Source: Bacillus siamensis KCTC 13613
GTDB lineage: Bacteria; Bacillota; Bacilli; Bacillales; Bacillaceae
Reading direction: 5' to 3'
Length of the DNA: 64,000 nt
NCBI RefSeq assembly: GCF_000262045.1
Contig: NZ_AJVF01000039.1
Span: forward strand, 744,001-808,000
In this document: positions 40,299 through 49,070 of the stretch, one piece after another
How the letters are laid out: the number at the start of each line of letters is the position of its first letter
Numbering within the stretch: position 1 is the stretch's first letter
The notes under the pieces: generated by a model
Told to the model about the DNA's origin: nothing
Databases searched by the model: none
Seen by the model: only the letters and a program-made list of their open reading frames with translations
Program-made: the position numbers and the translations under genes

Positions 40299-41214
40299 TT
40301 ATTTGCAGCATCTCTTTTAAATATGCCTCTGAATCAAAGCCGAGCTCCTCGTCGGCTTCTTTTTTCAGTTCAAGCTGAAGGCGCACGTATTTGTCATATG
40401 TCGGACTGAGCTTTTGAAGGAGATCGCTGAAAGGCGAACCCGCCTTAAGCGCAGGCAGATCCGAAGCGGATTCCCCGACCTTGATCAGGTTTTCTCTGTA
40501 TTCTTCATCTGTCTGCACTCTTTTTACGAGCTGAATGATTGTGTTTTTATGAGTGTCCCAAGTAGCGGGGTCTCTCTCCAAAATCCGCTCGATGAATTGG
40601 TCATGCTGGGCTTTGTGCTGCTGGAGCTGAGCCGGATCCTCACTGCCGACCAGCTGCATGATCGGGTGTGCGGCCGGCACTTCTTCCATATCATCCAATA
40701 CTTTAATAAGCTCCGCCCATGTCGTTTTTTTCTCATCTGTATCAATAGAAAAGTCGAGGAACGGTTCAAACAGCGCGGCGATAAATTTTCCGAAATCTCC
40801 CGGGAACAGTTTTTTCAGCTGAAGCCCCATATACTTCGGTTCGTCTATTTGGACTTCGCCGATGTCATGTAAAATGGAATCGACATTTTCTGCACCCTCC
40901 ACGCGTTTGAGCAGCAGTTCGGTGAGTTTCCGTTCCTGCTCAAGCCCTTCAATCTGCCGGCTGAGCTTTTGATGCTGCTGCTGCAGTATCTCATGCAGGC
41001 TGCTGCCCTCTAAGAGAAACGCTTTAATATCGCTTACGGACAGTGCCAGCATTCGAAGGGCGGCAATCATTTTCAGTGTATTTACATCCTTTGCGGAATA
41101 CTCACGGTATCCGTTATCAGGGTTTTTGCTGACGGTAATTAAACCTTCCTGCTCATAATATTTGATGGCTTTTTTCGTGAGACCCGTCTGCCGGGCAGCT
41201 TCTTTTATATTCAT
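40288..41214 (-). CDS. MerR-family regulator with a long C-terminal domain
   Basis: A 308-residue MerR-type protein. The N-terminal winged helix (MNIKEAARQTGLTKKAIKYYEQEGLI, ~1-70) and the dimerising coiled coil (~75-125) are clear. The ~180-residue C-terminal part (YMGLQLKKLFPGDFGKFIAALFEPFLDFSI onward) is helical and resembles the ligand domains of antibiotic- or peptide-sensing MerR proteins. Ligand and targets unknown. It is convergent with sdpABC and divergent from frlB, so co-function with the toxin is possible but unproven. Confidence 0.78.
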   Translation of the reverse strand: MNIKEAARQTGLTKKAIKYYEQEGLITVSKNPDNGYREYSAKDVNTLKMIAALRMLALSVSDIKAFLLEGSSLHEILQQQHQKLSRQIEGLEQERKLTELLLKRVEGAENVDSILHDIGEVQIDEPKYMGLQLKKLFPGDFGKFIAALFEPFLDFSIDTDEKKTTWAELIKVLDDMEEVPAAHPIMQLVGSEDPAQLQQHKAQHDQFIERILERDPATWDTHKNTIIQLVKRVQTDEEYRENLIKVGESASDLPALKAGSPFSDLLQKLSPTYDKYVRLQLELKKEADEELGFDSEAYLKEMLQIKKR

Positions 41215-41361
41215 TCTGCATCACTCCCTGCTTTTATTCTAAACGTGTCTCTAAGGGTCAGGTCAAGAGAGTGCGGGAAATAAGGCGATCCTGCTTTATA
41301 TTTTAGAAATTTCAGAAAATATAATTGACAACACACCTTTATTGCGATTAATATAACAATA

Positions 41362-41383
41362 TATAATGTTATATAACGTTATA
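41362..41383. promoter_or_regulatory. FrlR-type operator upstream of frlB
   Basis: A 22-bp near-palindrome from TATAATGTTATA to TAACGTTATA, in the frlB promoter. It shares the core TATAATGTTATATAAC with the site at 42418-42455 and resembles the one at 47240-47263. Confidence 0.75.
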
Positions 41384-41407
41384 TAATAAGAATAAGGAGT
41401 GAAAGAT

Positions 41408-42394
41408 TTGAGTCAGGCCACAGCAAAAGTAAATCGTGAGGTTCAAGCTTTCTTGCAGGATTTGAAAGGGAAAACCATTGATCATGTCTTCTTTGTCGCT
41501 TGCGGAGGGTCTTCGGCCATTATGTATCCGAGTAAATATGTGTTTGACAGGGAGTCAAAATCAATCAGCTCAGACCTTTACAGCTCAAACGAATTTATTC
41601 AGCGCAACCCTGTTCAGCTTGGTGAAAAGTCTCTTGTTATTTTGTGCTCGCATTCGGGAAATACCCCGGAAACAGTTAAAGCTGCCGCGTTTGCAAGGGG
41701 CAAAGGCGCACTTACGATTGCGATGACGTATAAACCGGAGTCTCCTTTAGCACAGGAAGCGCAATATGTTGCCCAGTACGATTGGGGTGATGAGGCGCTT
41801 GCGATCAATACGAACTATGGCGTTTTGTATCAAATCGTTTTCGGCACCCTGCAAGTTTTAGAAAAAAACACGAAATTTGAGCAGGCCATTGAAGGCTTAG
41901 ACCAATTACAGGCTGTGTATGAAGGAGCCCTTAAGCAGGAAGCTGACAACGCACAGCAATTCGCAAAAGCTCATGAAAAAGAAAGCATCATTTACACAAT
42001 GGCAAGCGGTGCAAACTACGGTGTCGCTTACTCCTACAGCATCTGCATTCTCATGGAAATGCAATGGATTCATTCCCACGCCATTCATGCCGGAGAATAT
42101 TTTCACGGACCATTTGAAATCATTGATGAATCCGTTCCATTTATTATCCTGCTCGGCTTAGACGAAACAAGACCTCTTGAAGAGCGGGCGCTTTCCTTCT
42201 CGAAAAAGTATGGCAGAAAGCTCACTGTGCTTGATGCCGCATCTTACGATTTCACTGCAATTGACGATTCAGTTAAAGGCTACCTTGCCCCGCTCGTCCT
42301 CAACCGTGTGCTGAGAAGCTACGCAGACGAGCTGGCAGAGGCGAGAAATCATCCTTTATCTCATAGAAGATACATGTGGAAAGTTGAGTATTGA
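41408..42394 (+). CDS. frlB: Fructoselysine-6-phosphate deglycase FrlB
   Basis: A 328-residue SIS-domain deglycase (two isomerase domains with sugar-phosphate site segments ACGGSSAIMYPS and CSHSGNTPETV). It converts 6-phospho-fructosamines of amino acids to the amino acid and glucose-6-phosphate. TTG 41408 lies 7 nt after AAGGAGTGA and gives the family length; the GTG 9 nt upstream overlaps it. First gene of frlBONMD. Confidence 0.94.
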   Translation: MSQATAKVNREVQAFLQDLKGKTIDHVFFVACGGSSAIMYPSKYVFDRESKSISSDLYSSNEFIQRNPVQLGEKSLVILCSHSGNTPETVKAAAFARGKGALTIAMTYKPESPLAQEAQYVAQYDWGDEALAINTNYGVLYQIVFGTLQVLEKNTKFEQAIEGLDQLQAVYEGALKQEADNAQQFAKAHEKESIIYTMASGANYGVAYSYSICILMEMQWIHSHAIHAGEYFHGPFEIIDESVPFIILLGLDETRPLEERALSFSKKYGRKLTVLDAASYDFTAIDDSVKGYLAPLVLNRVLRSYADELAEARNHPLSHRRYMWKVEY

Positions 42395-42417
42395 TCTGAA
42401 AATGAGGAACCATTATG

Positions 42418-42455
42418 CACTAGACTATAATGTTATATAACATTATAGTCTAGTG
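42418..42455. promoter_or_regulatory. Perfect 38-bp palindrome (FrlR operator) between frlB and frlO
   Basis: CACTAGACTATAATGTTA followed by its exact reverse complement gives a 38-bp perfect palindrome. The inner 22 bp match the frlB operator. It lacks a T run, so it is not a simple terminator; it more likely lets FrlR control frlO separately. Confidence 0.75.
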
Positions 42456-42474
42456 TCCAGAGGAGGCCAACCCT

Positions 42475-43743
42475 TTGAAGAAAATGTTGTTGTTCTTGAT
42501 CATTGCAGCTGTCAGTTTGCTCACCATTGCAGGCTGTTCGAGCCAGGGCAGTTCAGCGGACGGAAAGGTGACATTGAAATTTTTCCACAGATGGCCGAAG
42601 GAGCCGGAAAAAAGTTACTTTCAAGAGGTTGTGAAGGAATTTGAAAAAAAGCATCCGGATATCAACATTCAGATTGAATCCGTTTTGAATGACTCCTATA
42701 AAGACAAAATTAAGGTTATGCTGGGAACTACCAGTCCTCCAGACATTTACTTCTCTTGGAGCGACGAGTTCGCTTTTAAATTCATCAAAGGCAATAAAGC
42801 ACTTGATCTCTCGTCCTACTACAAAAATGATACCGATTGGTCATCACAGCTCGTTCAATCGCAAATCACACCATTTACTTATGAAAACAAGCAATATGGC
42901 GTGCCGTGGCAAATGGACGCTAAATCATTCTTCTATAATAAAGACATTTTTCAAAAACTGAACCTTAATCCGCCGAAGACATGGGATGAATTAATCGATG
43001 TGTCAAAGAAGCTGAAAGCACATGGATACACACCGATCAGCTTCGGCACAAAGGCAACTTGGACAATCTCGCACTATATCGGCACGCTCAATCAGCGGAT
43101 GGTCGATGAAAAAACCCGGGAAAAGGACTATAACGCCAAAACAGGTGAATTTACCGATGAAGGCTATGTAAAAGCACTTGAAAAGCTTCAGGAGCTGATG
43201 CCCTACTTCAATAAACATGTAAACTCCGTCGACCACGAATATGTAAGACAGCAATTTAAGAGCGGAAAGTCGGCGATGATATATGCGGAAACAGCGGAAA
43301 TCAAGCTGGTTGAACCGGTGAATCTGGGGATGTTCCCATTCCCTGAAATCAGCGGGCAAAAAGGATCCTCAGAAGCGTTAACGGGAGCGCCGGAAGGATT
43401 CATGATTTCCTCAAAAACAAAACATCCGAAGGAAGCGGTGGAATTTTTGCAGTTTCTGACGTCGAAAAAAATGGGGGAAAAGCTCGTCAAAGATGTCGGA
43501 AAATACAGTGCGGTGCAAGGAACGGCAACTGAAGAAAATTCAACAGCCGTCCAGCGTGAAGCCGTTCAGCATATTGTTGATGCCAAATCAATGGTTCCAT
43601 GGTTTGATATGGATGTCGATGTTGAAATTGCAGATGCGTACCTAACGAGCGTCCAACAAATGCTTGGCGGCGACATGACACCGGAGCAGGTGATGAAGGC
43701 CGTTCAAAAAGCAGCGAAGCAAGTGAGGGCGCAAGCTGAATAA
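42475..43743 (+). CDS. frlO: Fructosamine-binding lipoprotein FrlO
   Basis: A 422-residue ABC solute-binding lipoprotein: signal peptide with lipobox TIAGC at ~residues 17-21, then a type-I sugar-binding fold ([48 protein letters not shown]). It captures fructosamines of amino acids. TTG start 42475 after GAGGAGG. Confidence 0.93.
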   Translation: MKKMLLFLIIAAVSLLTIAGCSSQGSSADGKVTLKFFHRWPKEPEKSYFQEVVKEFEKKHPDINIQIESVLNDSYKDKIKVMLGTTSPPDIYFSWSDEFAFKFIKGNKALDLSSYYKNDTDWSSQLVQSQITPFTYENKQYGVPWQMDAKSFFYNKDIFQKLNLNPPKTWDELIDVSKKLKAHGYTPISFGTKATWTISHYIGTLNQRMVDEKTREKDYNAKTGEFTDEGYVKALEKLQELMPYFNKHVNSVDHEYVRQQFKSGKSAMIYAETAEIKLVEPVNLGMFPFPEISGQKGSSEALTGAPEGFMISSKTKHPKEAVEFLQFLTSKKMGEKLVKDVGKYSAVQGTATEENSTAVQREAVQHIVDAKSMVPWFDMDVDVEIADAYLTSVQQMLGGDMTPEQVMKAVQKAAKQVRAQAE

Positions 43744-43799
43744 ATCAAGAAAAGGTGAAGCTTCGCACCTTTTCTTTTTATAAAGGAGATGAGATATCC

Positions 43800-44678
43800 T
43801 TGGTCAATCAGAATAAAATAATCCCCTATTTGTTTTTGGTGCCCGCTCTCGTTTTTTTACTTTTCGTTTATATCCCGATTTTTGAGAATGTCTTCCTCAG
43901 CTTGTTTCAGTGGAGCTCTTTTTCTCCGGAAAAAACGTTTATCGGCTTGAAAAACTATGTGGAACTGTTTCATGATCCTGTCTTCTACCAGGCGCTTTCC
44001 AATAATGTGCTTTACGCCGTGATCTCCATTGTATGCCAGGTATTTGGCGGTTTGATTTTGGCGGCGGTGCTTGAGGATAAGCTGGTCAGAAAATGGTCGC
44101 CGTTTTTTCGCACCGTTTTCTTTTTGCCGGTCGTCATCTCTATGACGGTGATCGCGCTTTTGTTTGATTTTATTTACAACCCTGAGACGGGGCTTTTGAA
44201 TCAGCTGCTTCAGGCGGCAGGGCTTGATCAGCTGACGAGGGCTTGGCTTGGGGAGGACAGCACGGCTATGCTTTCTGTTATTTTCGTGTCTCAATGGCAA
44301 TCTGTCGGTTATATTGCGATGCTGTACATTGTGTCGATTCAAAAAATACCGGATGAACTGTATGAAGCGGCCCGGCTTGACGGGGCGGGAAAAATTCAGC
44401 AGTTTTTTCACATTACCGTTCCCCAGACGAAAGAGATGTCATTTGTTGCGGTCGTCATGACGCTGACAGGGGCTTTTACGGTATTTAATGAACCGTACAT
44501 CTTGACAGGCGGCGGGCCGGGAAACGCTTCAGAAGTTTTAAGCACGTTTTTATATAAAAGCGCCTTTACAAAGGATATGATGGGCTATGCCTCAGCGATT
44601 GCCACCGTTGTGTTAATCATTACCCTCGTATTGTCGCTCATGCAAATGAAGTTCTTTAAAACCGGAAAGGAGGATTAA
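43800..44678 (+). CDS. frlN: Fructosamine ABC transporter permease FrlN
   Basis: A 292-residue MalF-like permease with about six helices and the EAA loop ELYEAARLDGAGKIQQFFHITVP (~195-217). TTG 43800 has GGAGATGAG upstream; the frame extends further 5' but without a ribosome binding site. Its ATPase is FrlP/MsmX, encoded nearby. Confidence 0.93.
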   Translation: MVNQNKIIPYLFLVPALVFLLFVYIPIFENVFLSLFQWSSFSPEKTFIGLKNYVELFHDPVFYQALSNNVLYAVISIVCQVFGGLILAAVLEDKLVRKWSPFFRTVFFLPVVISMTVIALLFDFIYNPETGLLNQLLQAAGLDQLTRAWLGEDSTAMLSVIFVSQWQSVGYIAMLYIVSIQKIPDELYEAARLDGAGKIQQFFHITVPQTKEMSFVAVVMTLTGAFTVFNEPYILTGGGPGNASEVLSTFLYKSAFTKDMMGYASAIATVVLIITLVLSLMQMKFFKTGKED

Positions 44679-44681
44679 CAG

Positions 44682-45584
44682 ATGCTGCCCCAGAAGAAGA
44701 CAGATTCGTTCAGATTGGAGCCTGTGCCTGACCGGCGCATTGAGGAGAAAAGAAAGCCTAGACGAAAATGGTACATCGGAGAAACGTCTGTGTGGGTTTT
44801 TCTGTTTCTTTATCTGATTGCGATCGCCTACCCGCTTATATGGATGGTGATGAGCGCTTTTAAAAACTCGGATGATATTTTTGAGCACAGCTGGTCGCTG
44901 CCGTCTTCGTGGCATCCGGAGAACTTTGTGTCGGCCTGGAATCAGGGGATTTCTTCTTATTTTATGAACAGTGTCATTGTCACGGCGCTGACGTGTGTGA
45001 TCACTGTCTTTATCAGTGCATGGGCGGCGTATGGACTTTCCCGTTTTGAGTTTAAAGGAAAAGGATTCTTTTTGGTGCTGTGTCTTGGCGGATTGATGCT
45101 GACGCCGCAGGTCAGTCTTGTGCCGCTTTATTCTATTATTCAGTCGCTTGGACTGTACAATACGTATTGGGCGTTGATCCTCCCGTATGCGGCTTACCGG
45201 ATTCCATTCACCATCATTTTGATCCGCTCTTATTTTCTTTCTATTTCAAAAGAATTGGAGGAGGCGGCTTATTTAGATGGGTGTTCGAGTTTCGGAGTAT
45301 TTTTCAGAATTTTCTTACCAATGAGTGTGCCGATCCTGGTCACCTCCGGCATTTTGACGGCTTATCATACGTGGAATGAGTTTATGTTTGCGATTATTTT
45401 CATAGATGATGAGAATTTGCGGACCATTCCAGCCGGGCTGATGCAGTTCAGAGACGCGCTGCAGACAGATTGGGGCGTCCTGCTGGCGGGGTTAACGATT
45501 TCAGCAGCGCCGATTATCATTCTATTTTTATTGATGCAGAAATATTTTGTCCGCGGGATTGCAAGCGGAAGTGTAAAAGGTTAA
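44682..45584 (+). CDS. frlM: Fructosamine ABC transporter permease FrlM
   Basis: A 300-residue MalG-like permease with six helices and the EAA loop ELEEAAYLDGCSSFGVFFRIFLP. Starts at ATG 44682 after GGAGGATTAACAG, 3 bp beyond frlN. Confidence 0.93.
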   Translation: MLPQKKTDSFRLEPVPDRRIEEKRKPRRKWYIGETSVWVFLFLYLIAIAYPLIWMVMSAFKNSDDIFEHSWSLPSSWHPENFVSAWNQGISSYFMNSVIVTALTCVITVFISAWAAYGLSRFEFKGKGFFLVLCLGGLMLTPQVSLVPLYSIIQSLGLYNTYWALILPYAAYRIPFTIILIRSYFLSISKELEEAAYLDGCSSFGVFFRIFLPMSVPILVTSGILTAYHTWNEFMFAIIFIDDENLRTIPAGLMQFRDALQTDWGVLLAGLTISAAPIIILFLLMQKYFVRGIASGSVKG

Positions 45585-45597
45585 AGGGGGAAGAGAA

Positions 45598-46455
45598 ATG
45601 AAATTGATTGCGGTCGGAGATAACGTTGTCGATTACTATAAGGATCAAGAAACGTTCTACCCGGGAGGAAATGCCTTGAACGTCGCTGTGCTTGCCAAAC
45701 GGCTCGGGCACGAGGCTTCTTATATCGGAATTGTCGGCAATGACGAAGCTGCGGCACATCTTTTGAACGTACTGAATTTAGAGAAGGTTAATGCGGATTA
45801 CATCCGCCAAGCGCACGGAGAAAACGGAATGGCGATTGTCACCCTTGATGAACAGGGGGACCGGATTTTTGTCAGGTCAAATAAAGGCGGCATTCAGTCC
45901 CGGCTCCGGCTCGTGTTCCAGGAGAAAGATCTCGCCTTTATCAGCGGGCATGATCTGCTGCATACCAGTGTGTACAGCCGGCTTGAGAACGATCTTCCGC
46001 AGCTGTGCGGGCTGATCCCGGTCTCTTTTGATTTTTCAACCAATCGGGAGGATGATTATTTGAGAAAGGTCTGTCCTTATGTGACGTATGCGTTTTTCTC
46101 AGGAAGCGATTTGAGTGAGTCAGAGTGCGGTTCGCTTGTTGAAAAAGCTCATGGGTACGGAGCCAAATTCGTTTGTCTGACCCGCGGGAGCCAGGGCGCG
46201 ATCCTGTCTGCGGGAGACCGAATCTATCATCAGCCGATTGTGGAAATTGATATAATAGATACACTTGGAGCGGGAGATTCTTTTATCGCTGGTTTTTTGA
46301 CTGCCTTTTGTGAGAAGCAGGACATAACGCCTGCTTTGCGCCAAGCGGCGGAAACGGCTGCGAAAACTTGCAGCGTGTACGGGGCTTTCGGCTATGGCCA
46401 TCCTTATCGCTTGGAGGATGGCGGGGGAAGCAGTGAAAAAACGAGAATACTGTAA
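45598..46455 (+). CDS. frlD: Fructosamine 6-kinase FrlD
   Basis: A 285-residue PfkB/ribokinase-family kinase: N-terminal GGNALNVAVLAKRLG (~24-38) and C-terminal catalytic DTLGAGDSFIAGF with the base Asp. It phosphorylates intracellular fructosamines at O6 for FrlB. Ribosome binding site AAGGGGGAAG. Last gene of the operon. Confidence 0.94.
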   Translation: MKLIAVGDNVVDYYKDQETFYPGGNALNVAVLAKRLGHEASYIGIVGNDEAAAHLLNVLNLEKVNADYIRQAHGENGMAIVTLDEQGDRIFVRSNKGGIQSRLRLVFQEKDLAFISGHDLLHTSVYSRLENDLPQLCGLIPVSFDFSTNREDDYLRKVCPYVTYAFFSGSDLSESECGSLVEKAHGYGAKFVCLTRGSQGAILSAGDRIYHQPIVEIDIIDTLGAGDSFIAGFLTAFCEKQDITPALRQAAETAAKTCSVYGAFGYGHPYRLEDGGGSSEKTRIL

Positions 46456-46471
46456 GCAGTGTCTCGTTTTT
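46440..46471. terminator. Terminator between frlD and frlR
   Basis: AAACGAGA...TCTCGTTTT stem with extra internal pairs (ACTG/CAGT); T run on plus, serving the convergent genes. Confidence 0.8.
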
Positions 46472-46479
46472 TATGCCTA

Positions 46480-47208
46480 TTAAGTGTAGGGGCTGTTGAT
46501 GGTAAAGGTGACACGGTTTGTGTGCATCAAAAACAATGAGCAGTAGATTGGCTGGTCATTTGAAGTAAAAGCCGTTTTATCAATTTCAAACAGCGCATCG
46601 CCGATATCGCAATCCAGGTATTTGCTTTCCTCCTGCTGGGCATATACGACATTTAATAGCTTCGTATTGTGAGTCGGAACAACTTGGTATTGCTGTTTCA
46701 AAATATCATGCATGGATACGCCGTCAGCAATAAACGTATCAATAGCGGGAAACAGATCCAGCGGATAATGTGTCACTTCAAAGGTGAGCGGCTGGTCATC
46801 GTTATATAAAATCCGTTTTAGTTCAACGACAGGGCTCTCGGGATTGATCTGAAGCTTCTCAGCAATGAGGTTTGCCGCCGGAATGATCTCATGGGACAGC
46901 ACATGGTGCTTCGGTTTTTTTCCGGTTGATTCCATGAATTCCGAGTAGCCGTTTACTGCAATCAGCTCCCGTTTTAATTTAGGGCTTTTAACGAACGTTC
47001 CTTTTCCCTGCTGCCGGATCAGATAGCCTTCTTCGACTAAATCAAGAATGGCTTTCCTGACGGTAATGCGGCTGACATTATACTTGCTGCAAAGCTCGTT
47101 TTCAGTAGGCAGCTTGGCGGCGGGAGAATACACGCCCTTTTTGATATCATCAGTGATGATTTGTTTTAGCTGAATGTATAAAGGTGTAGAACTTCCATTG
47201 TTTAACAA
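46480..47208 (-). CDS. frlR: GntR/HutC-family repressor FrlR
   Basis: A 242-residue HutC-subfamily regulator: winged helix residues ~5-70 (LPTENELCSKYNVSRITVRKAI) and a UTRA effector domain (~90-235). In B. subtilis FrlR represses the frl operon until fructosamine phosphates are present. TTG at 47206-47208, 7 nt after AAAGGAGG, gives MLNNGSSTPLYIQLK; the longer frame is an artefact. A related palindrome precedes it. Confidence 0.92.
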   Translation of the reverse strand: MLNNGSSTPLYIQLKQIITDDIKKGVYSPAAKLPTENELCSKYNVSRITVRKAILDLVEEGYLIRQQGKGTFVKSPKLKRELIAVNGYSEFMESTGKKPKHHVLSHEIIPAANLIAEKLQINPESPVVELKRILYNDDQPLTFEVTHYPLDLFPAIDTFIADGVSMHDILKQQYQVVPTHNTKLLNVVYAQQEESKYLDCDIGDALFEIDKTAFTSNDQPIYCSLFLMHTNRVTFTINSPYT

Positions 47209-47239
47209 AAGGTAGCCTCCTTTTAACCTGTTATTCATA

Positions 47240-47263
47240 TTATAATGTAATATGACGTTATAA
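47240..47263. promoter_or_regulatory. FrlR-type operator upstream of frlR/frlP
   Basis: TTATAATGTAATATGACGTT, closing with ATAA, is an imperfect palindrome that resembles the two frl operators. Located between the divergent frlR and frlP genes, about 32 bp from frlR. Confidence 0.65.
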
Positions 47264-47388
47264 TACAAATTCGCATTTGTTATTTTAGGAATATAGCAAA
47301 AATAGGAATTGATTATTTTAAAAATAACAGAAAGACCGCGTTGTTTCCAGTGACGAAATAACAGATGAAAAGATAGGGGGAATGTCTG

Positions 47389-48492
47389 ATGGCTTCATTA
47401 ACATTTGAACATGTCAAAAAATCATATCACTCACAATTAACGGTGAAGGACTTTGATTTAAATGTAAAGGATAAGGAGCTTTTGGTGCTGGTGGGGCCGT
47501 CAGGATGCGGAAAATCGACCACGCTGCGGATGGTGGCGGGACTGGAAAGAATCTCTGAAGGAAACCTTCTCATTGATGGGGAGCGGGTCAATGATCTCCC
47601 TCCGAAAGAACGTGATATCGCGATGGTATTTCAAAACTATGCGCTTTATCCGCATATGACGGTTTTTGATAATATGGCGTTCGGATTAAAGCTCAGAAAG
47701 ATGTCCAAACAGGAAATCACCGAGCGGGTTCATGCGGCAGCTCAAATTTTAGAGATTGAGCATTTGCTGAAGAGAAAACCGAAGGCGCTCTCCGGCGGGC
47801 AGCGGCAAAGGGTGGCGCTGGGCAGATCGATTGTGAGGGAGCCGAAGGTCTTTTTAATGGACGAGCCGCTTTCCAATTTGGATGCGAAGCTGAGAGTGAC
47901 GATGCGTACAGAAATCAGCAAGCTGCACCAGCGTTTAGAGGCTACCATCATTTATGTCACACATGACCAGACCGAAGCGATGACAATGGGCGATCGGATT
48001 GTCGTGATGAATGAAGGAGAAATCCAGCAGGTGGCGAAACCTCATGACATTTATCATTATCCGGCAAATCTGTTTGTCGCAGGTTTCATCGGCTCTCCCG
48101 GAATGAACTTTTTGAAAGGCGTCATAGAAGAGCAGCATGGCGAGCTGTTTTTCACAAATCCTTCGATCCGGCTTCACATTCCTGAAGAAAAAGCGAAGCG
48201 GCTTAGACAAAAGGGTTACGCCGGAGAACAGATGATTGCCGGCATCCGGCCGGAGCATATCACACACATGACAGGGAATGAACAGCTGTTTGATTCAGTG
48301 TGTAAAGCGAAGGTGGAAGTGAATGAAAATCTGGGATCAGAGCTGATTGTCCATGTCACAAGCGGAGACGAGCGGCTGACGGTGCGCCTGGATGGGAACA
48401 CGCGAATTGCCGCAGGCGATTCGATTCAGCTGGCAGTGAAAATGGATCACGCCGTCTTTTTCGATGCGGAGACGGAAGAGGCTGTGTATTAG
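47389..48492 (+). CDS. frlP: ABC transporter ATPase FrlP/YurJ (MsmX family)
   Basis: A 367-residue UgpC/MsmX-type ATPase: Walker [10 protein letters not shown] (~37-45), signature [13 protein letters not shown], Walker [13 protein letters not shown] and a C-terminal TOBE/OB regulatory domain (~240-360). MsmX-like ATPases energise several sugar importers; here the frlONM importer is the obvious partner. Divergent from frlR. The accessory island starts directly after its stop. Confidence 0.9.
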   Translation: MASLTFEHVKKSYHSQLTVKDFDLNVKDKELLVLVGPSGCGKSTTLRMVAGLERISEGNLLIDGERVNDLPPKERDIAMVFQNYALYPHMTVFDNMAFGLKLRKMSKQEITERVHAAAQILEIEHLLKRKPKALSGGQRQRVALGRSIVREPKVFLMDEPLSNLDAKLRVTMRTEISKLHQRLEATIIYVTHDQTEAMTMGDRIVVMNEGEIQQVAKPHDIYHYPANLFVAGFIGSPGMNFLKGVIEEQHGELFFTNPSIRLHIPEEKAKRLRQKGYAGEQMIAGIRPEHITHMTGNEQLFDSVCKAKVEVNENLGSELIVHVTSGDERLTVRLDGNTRIAAGDSIQLAVKMDHAVFFDAETEEAVY

Positions 48493-48493
48493 G

Positions 48494-48505
48494 AAAGGTG
48501 CTCCT
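48494..48505 (+). repeat. Left 12-bp direct repeat (AAAGGTGCTCCT) of the accessory island
   Basis: The 12-mer AAAGGTGCTCCT just after the frlP stop recurs exactly at 57362-57373, where it forms the left arm of the intact bsn terminator. The island between them is ~8.9 kb. Confidence 0.7.
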
Positions 48506-48813
48506 GAAAAGGCATCTTCAGCTTGAGCAAATTGCAGGAAAGCATCATAAAACAATTTCTAAGTGATCTTACGCTGGCATATCTAGCCCGGTGCTGTCCC
48601 GATTCCAAAATCAGCACCGCTAGACAGCCAGCCTGTAAATATCTCTGTTTTTGATTTCTCCTTGAAGAAAACGATATGAAGATCATCATTCGCTTACCCG
48701 CCCGGACGTACCCATAACGGTTAAGATCCCGCGCGGAGTATGAGGAGTTTTAAGAGAAGAAATACTCAATAAAGAACGTGGTATAGCGGCCGTCCTTTTC
48801 AGCGAATTAATTA
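48506..48813. other. Degenerate non-coding stretch at the left end of the island
   Basis: About 300 bp with no ribosome binding site-supported ORF and no recognised motif. Base composition and broken frames suggest decayed sequence left by earlier insertions or deletions. Confidence 0.4.
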
Positions 48814-48954
48814 TCACGTAATCACAGCTGCCCTGCTGATTTTAAGTCTTTCACTTGCCGTTACATTTATTTTTCGGTTTGGATCTGACACAACTATATT
48901 AAACACTTTTTTGATTGTTGCTAACGAGGAACCACCAAATTTGACTACCTTCAT
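48814..48954 (-). pseudogene. 5' remnant of an aspartokinase gene
   Basis: ATG at 48952-48954, behind AGGAG (7 nt), opens a 46-codon frame starting MKVVKFGGSSLATIKKVFNI and VVSDPNRK. The start is the signature N-terminus of aspartokinase (KFGGSS is the ATP/aspartate site), but several residues are missing after SSLA and the frame ends at TGA 48814. The remaining ~400 codons are absent. It lies downstream of, and in the same direction as, the desaturase operon. Confidence 0.75.
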
Positions 48955-49009
48955 ATCTACATCTCCTAATATTTTATTATAGCTCTTTTGCTAATAACAA
49001 TTTATATAA

Positions 49010-49053
49010 AATGAATGCCACAAGTATTCTGTAATTAACTTGTGGCATTCATT
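49010..49053. terminator. Terminator of the desaturase operon
   Basis: A perfect 15-bp stem AATGAATGCCACAAG / CTTGTGGCATTCATT, 14-nt loop, with T-rich flank on the minus strand, directly after the desaturase stop. Confidence 0.85.
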
Positions 49054-49070
49054 ATTTCAATAAAGTAGTA

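Noticed and set aside
42418-42455. Perfect palindrome considered as a frlB terminator
   Set aside because: No T run follows either arm, and the core matches the other two frl operator sites, so an operator is the better reading.
43857-44411. 184-codon minus-strand ORF opposite frlN
   Set aside because: Antisense to a conserved permease; its Arg/Lys/Gln-rich composition reflects reverse-complemented membrane codons.
48489-48689. 66-codon minus-strand ORF after frlP
   Set aside because: No ribosome binding site, overlaps the frlP stop and the island border, and has no recognisable domain.
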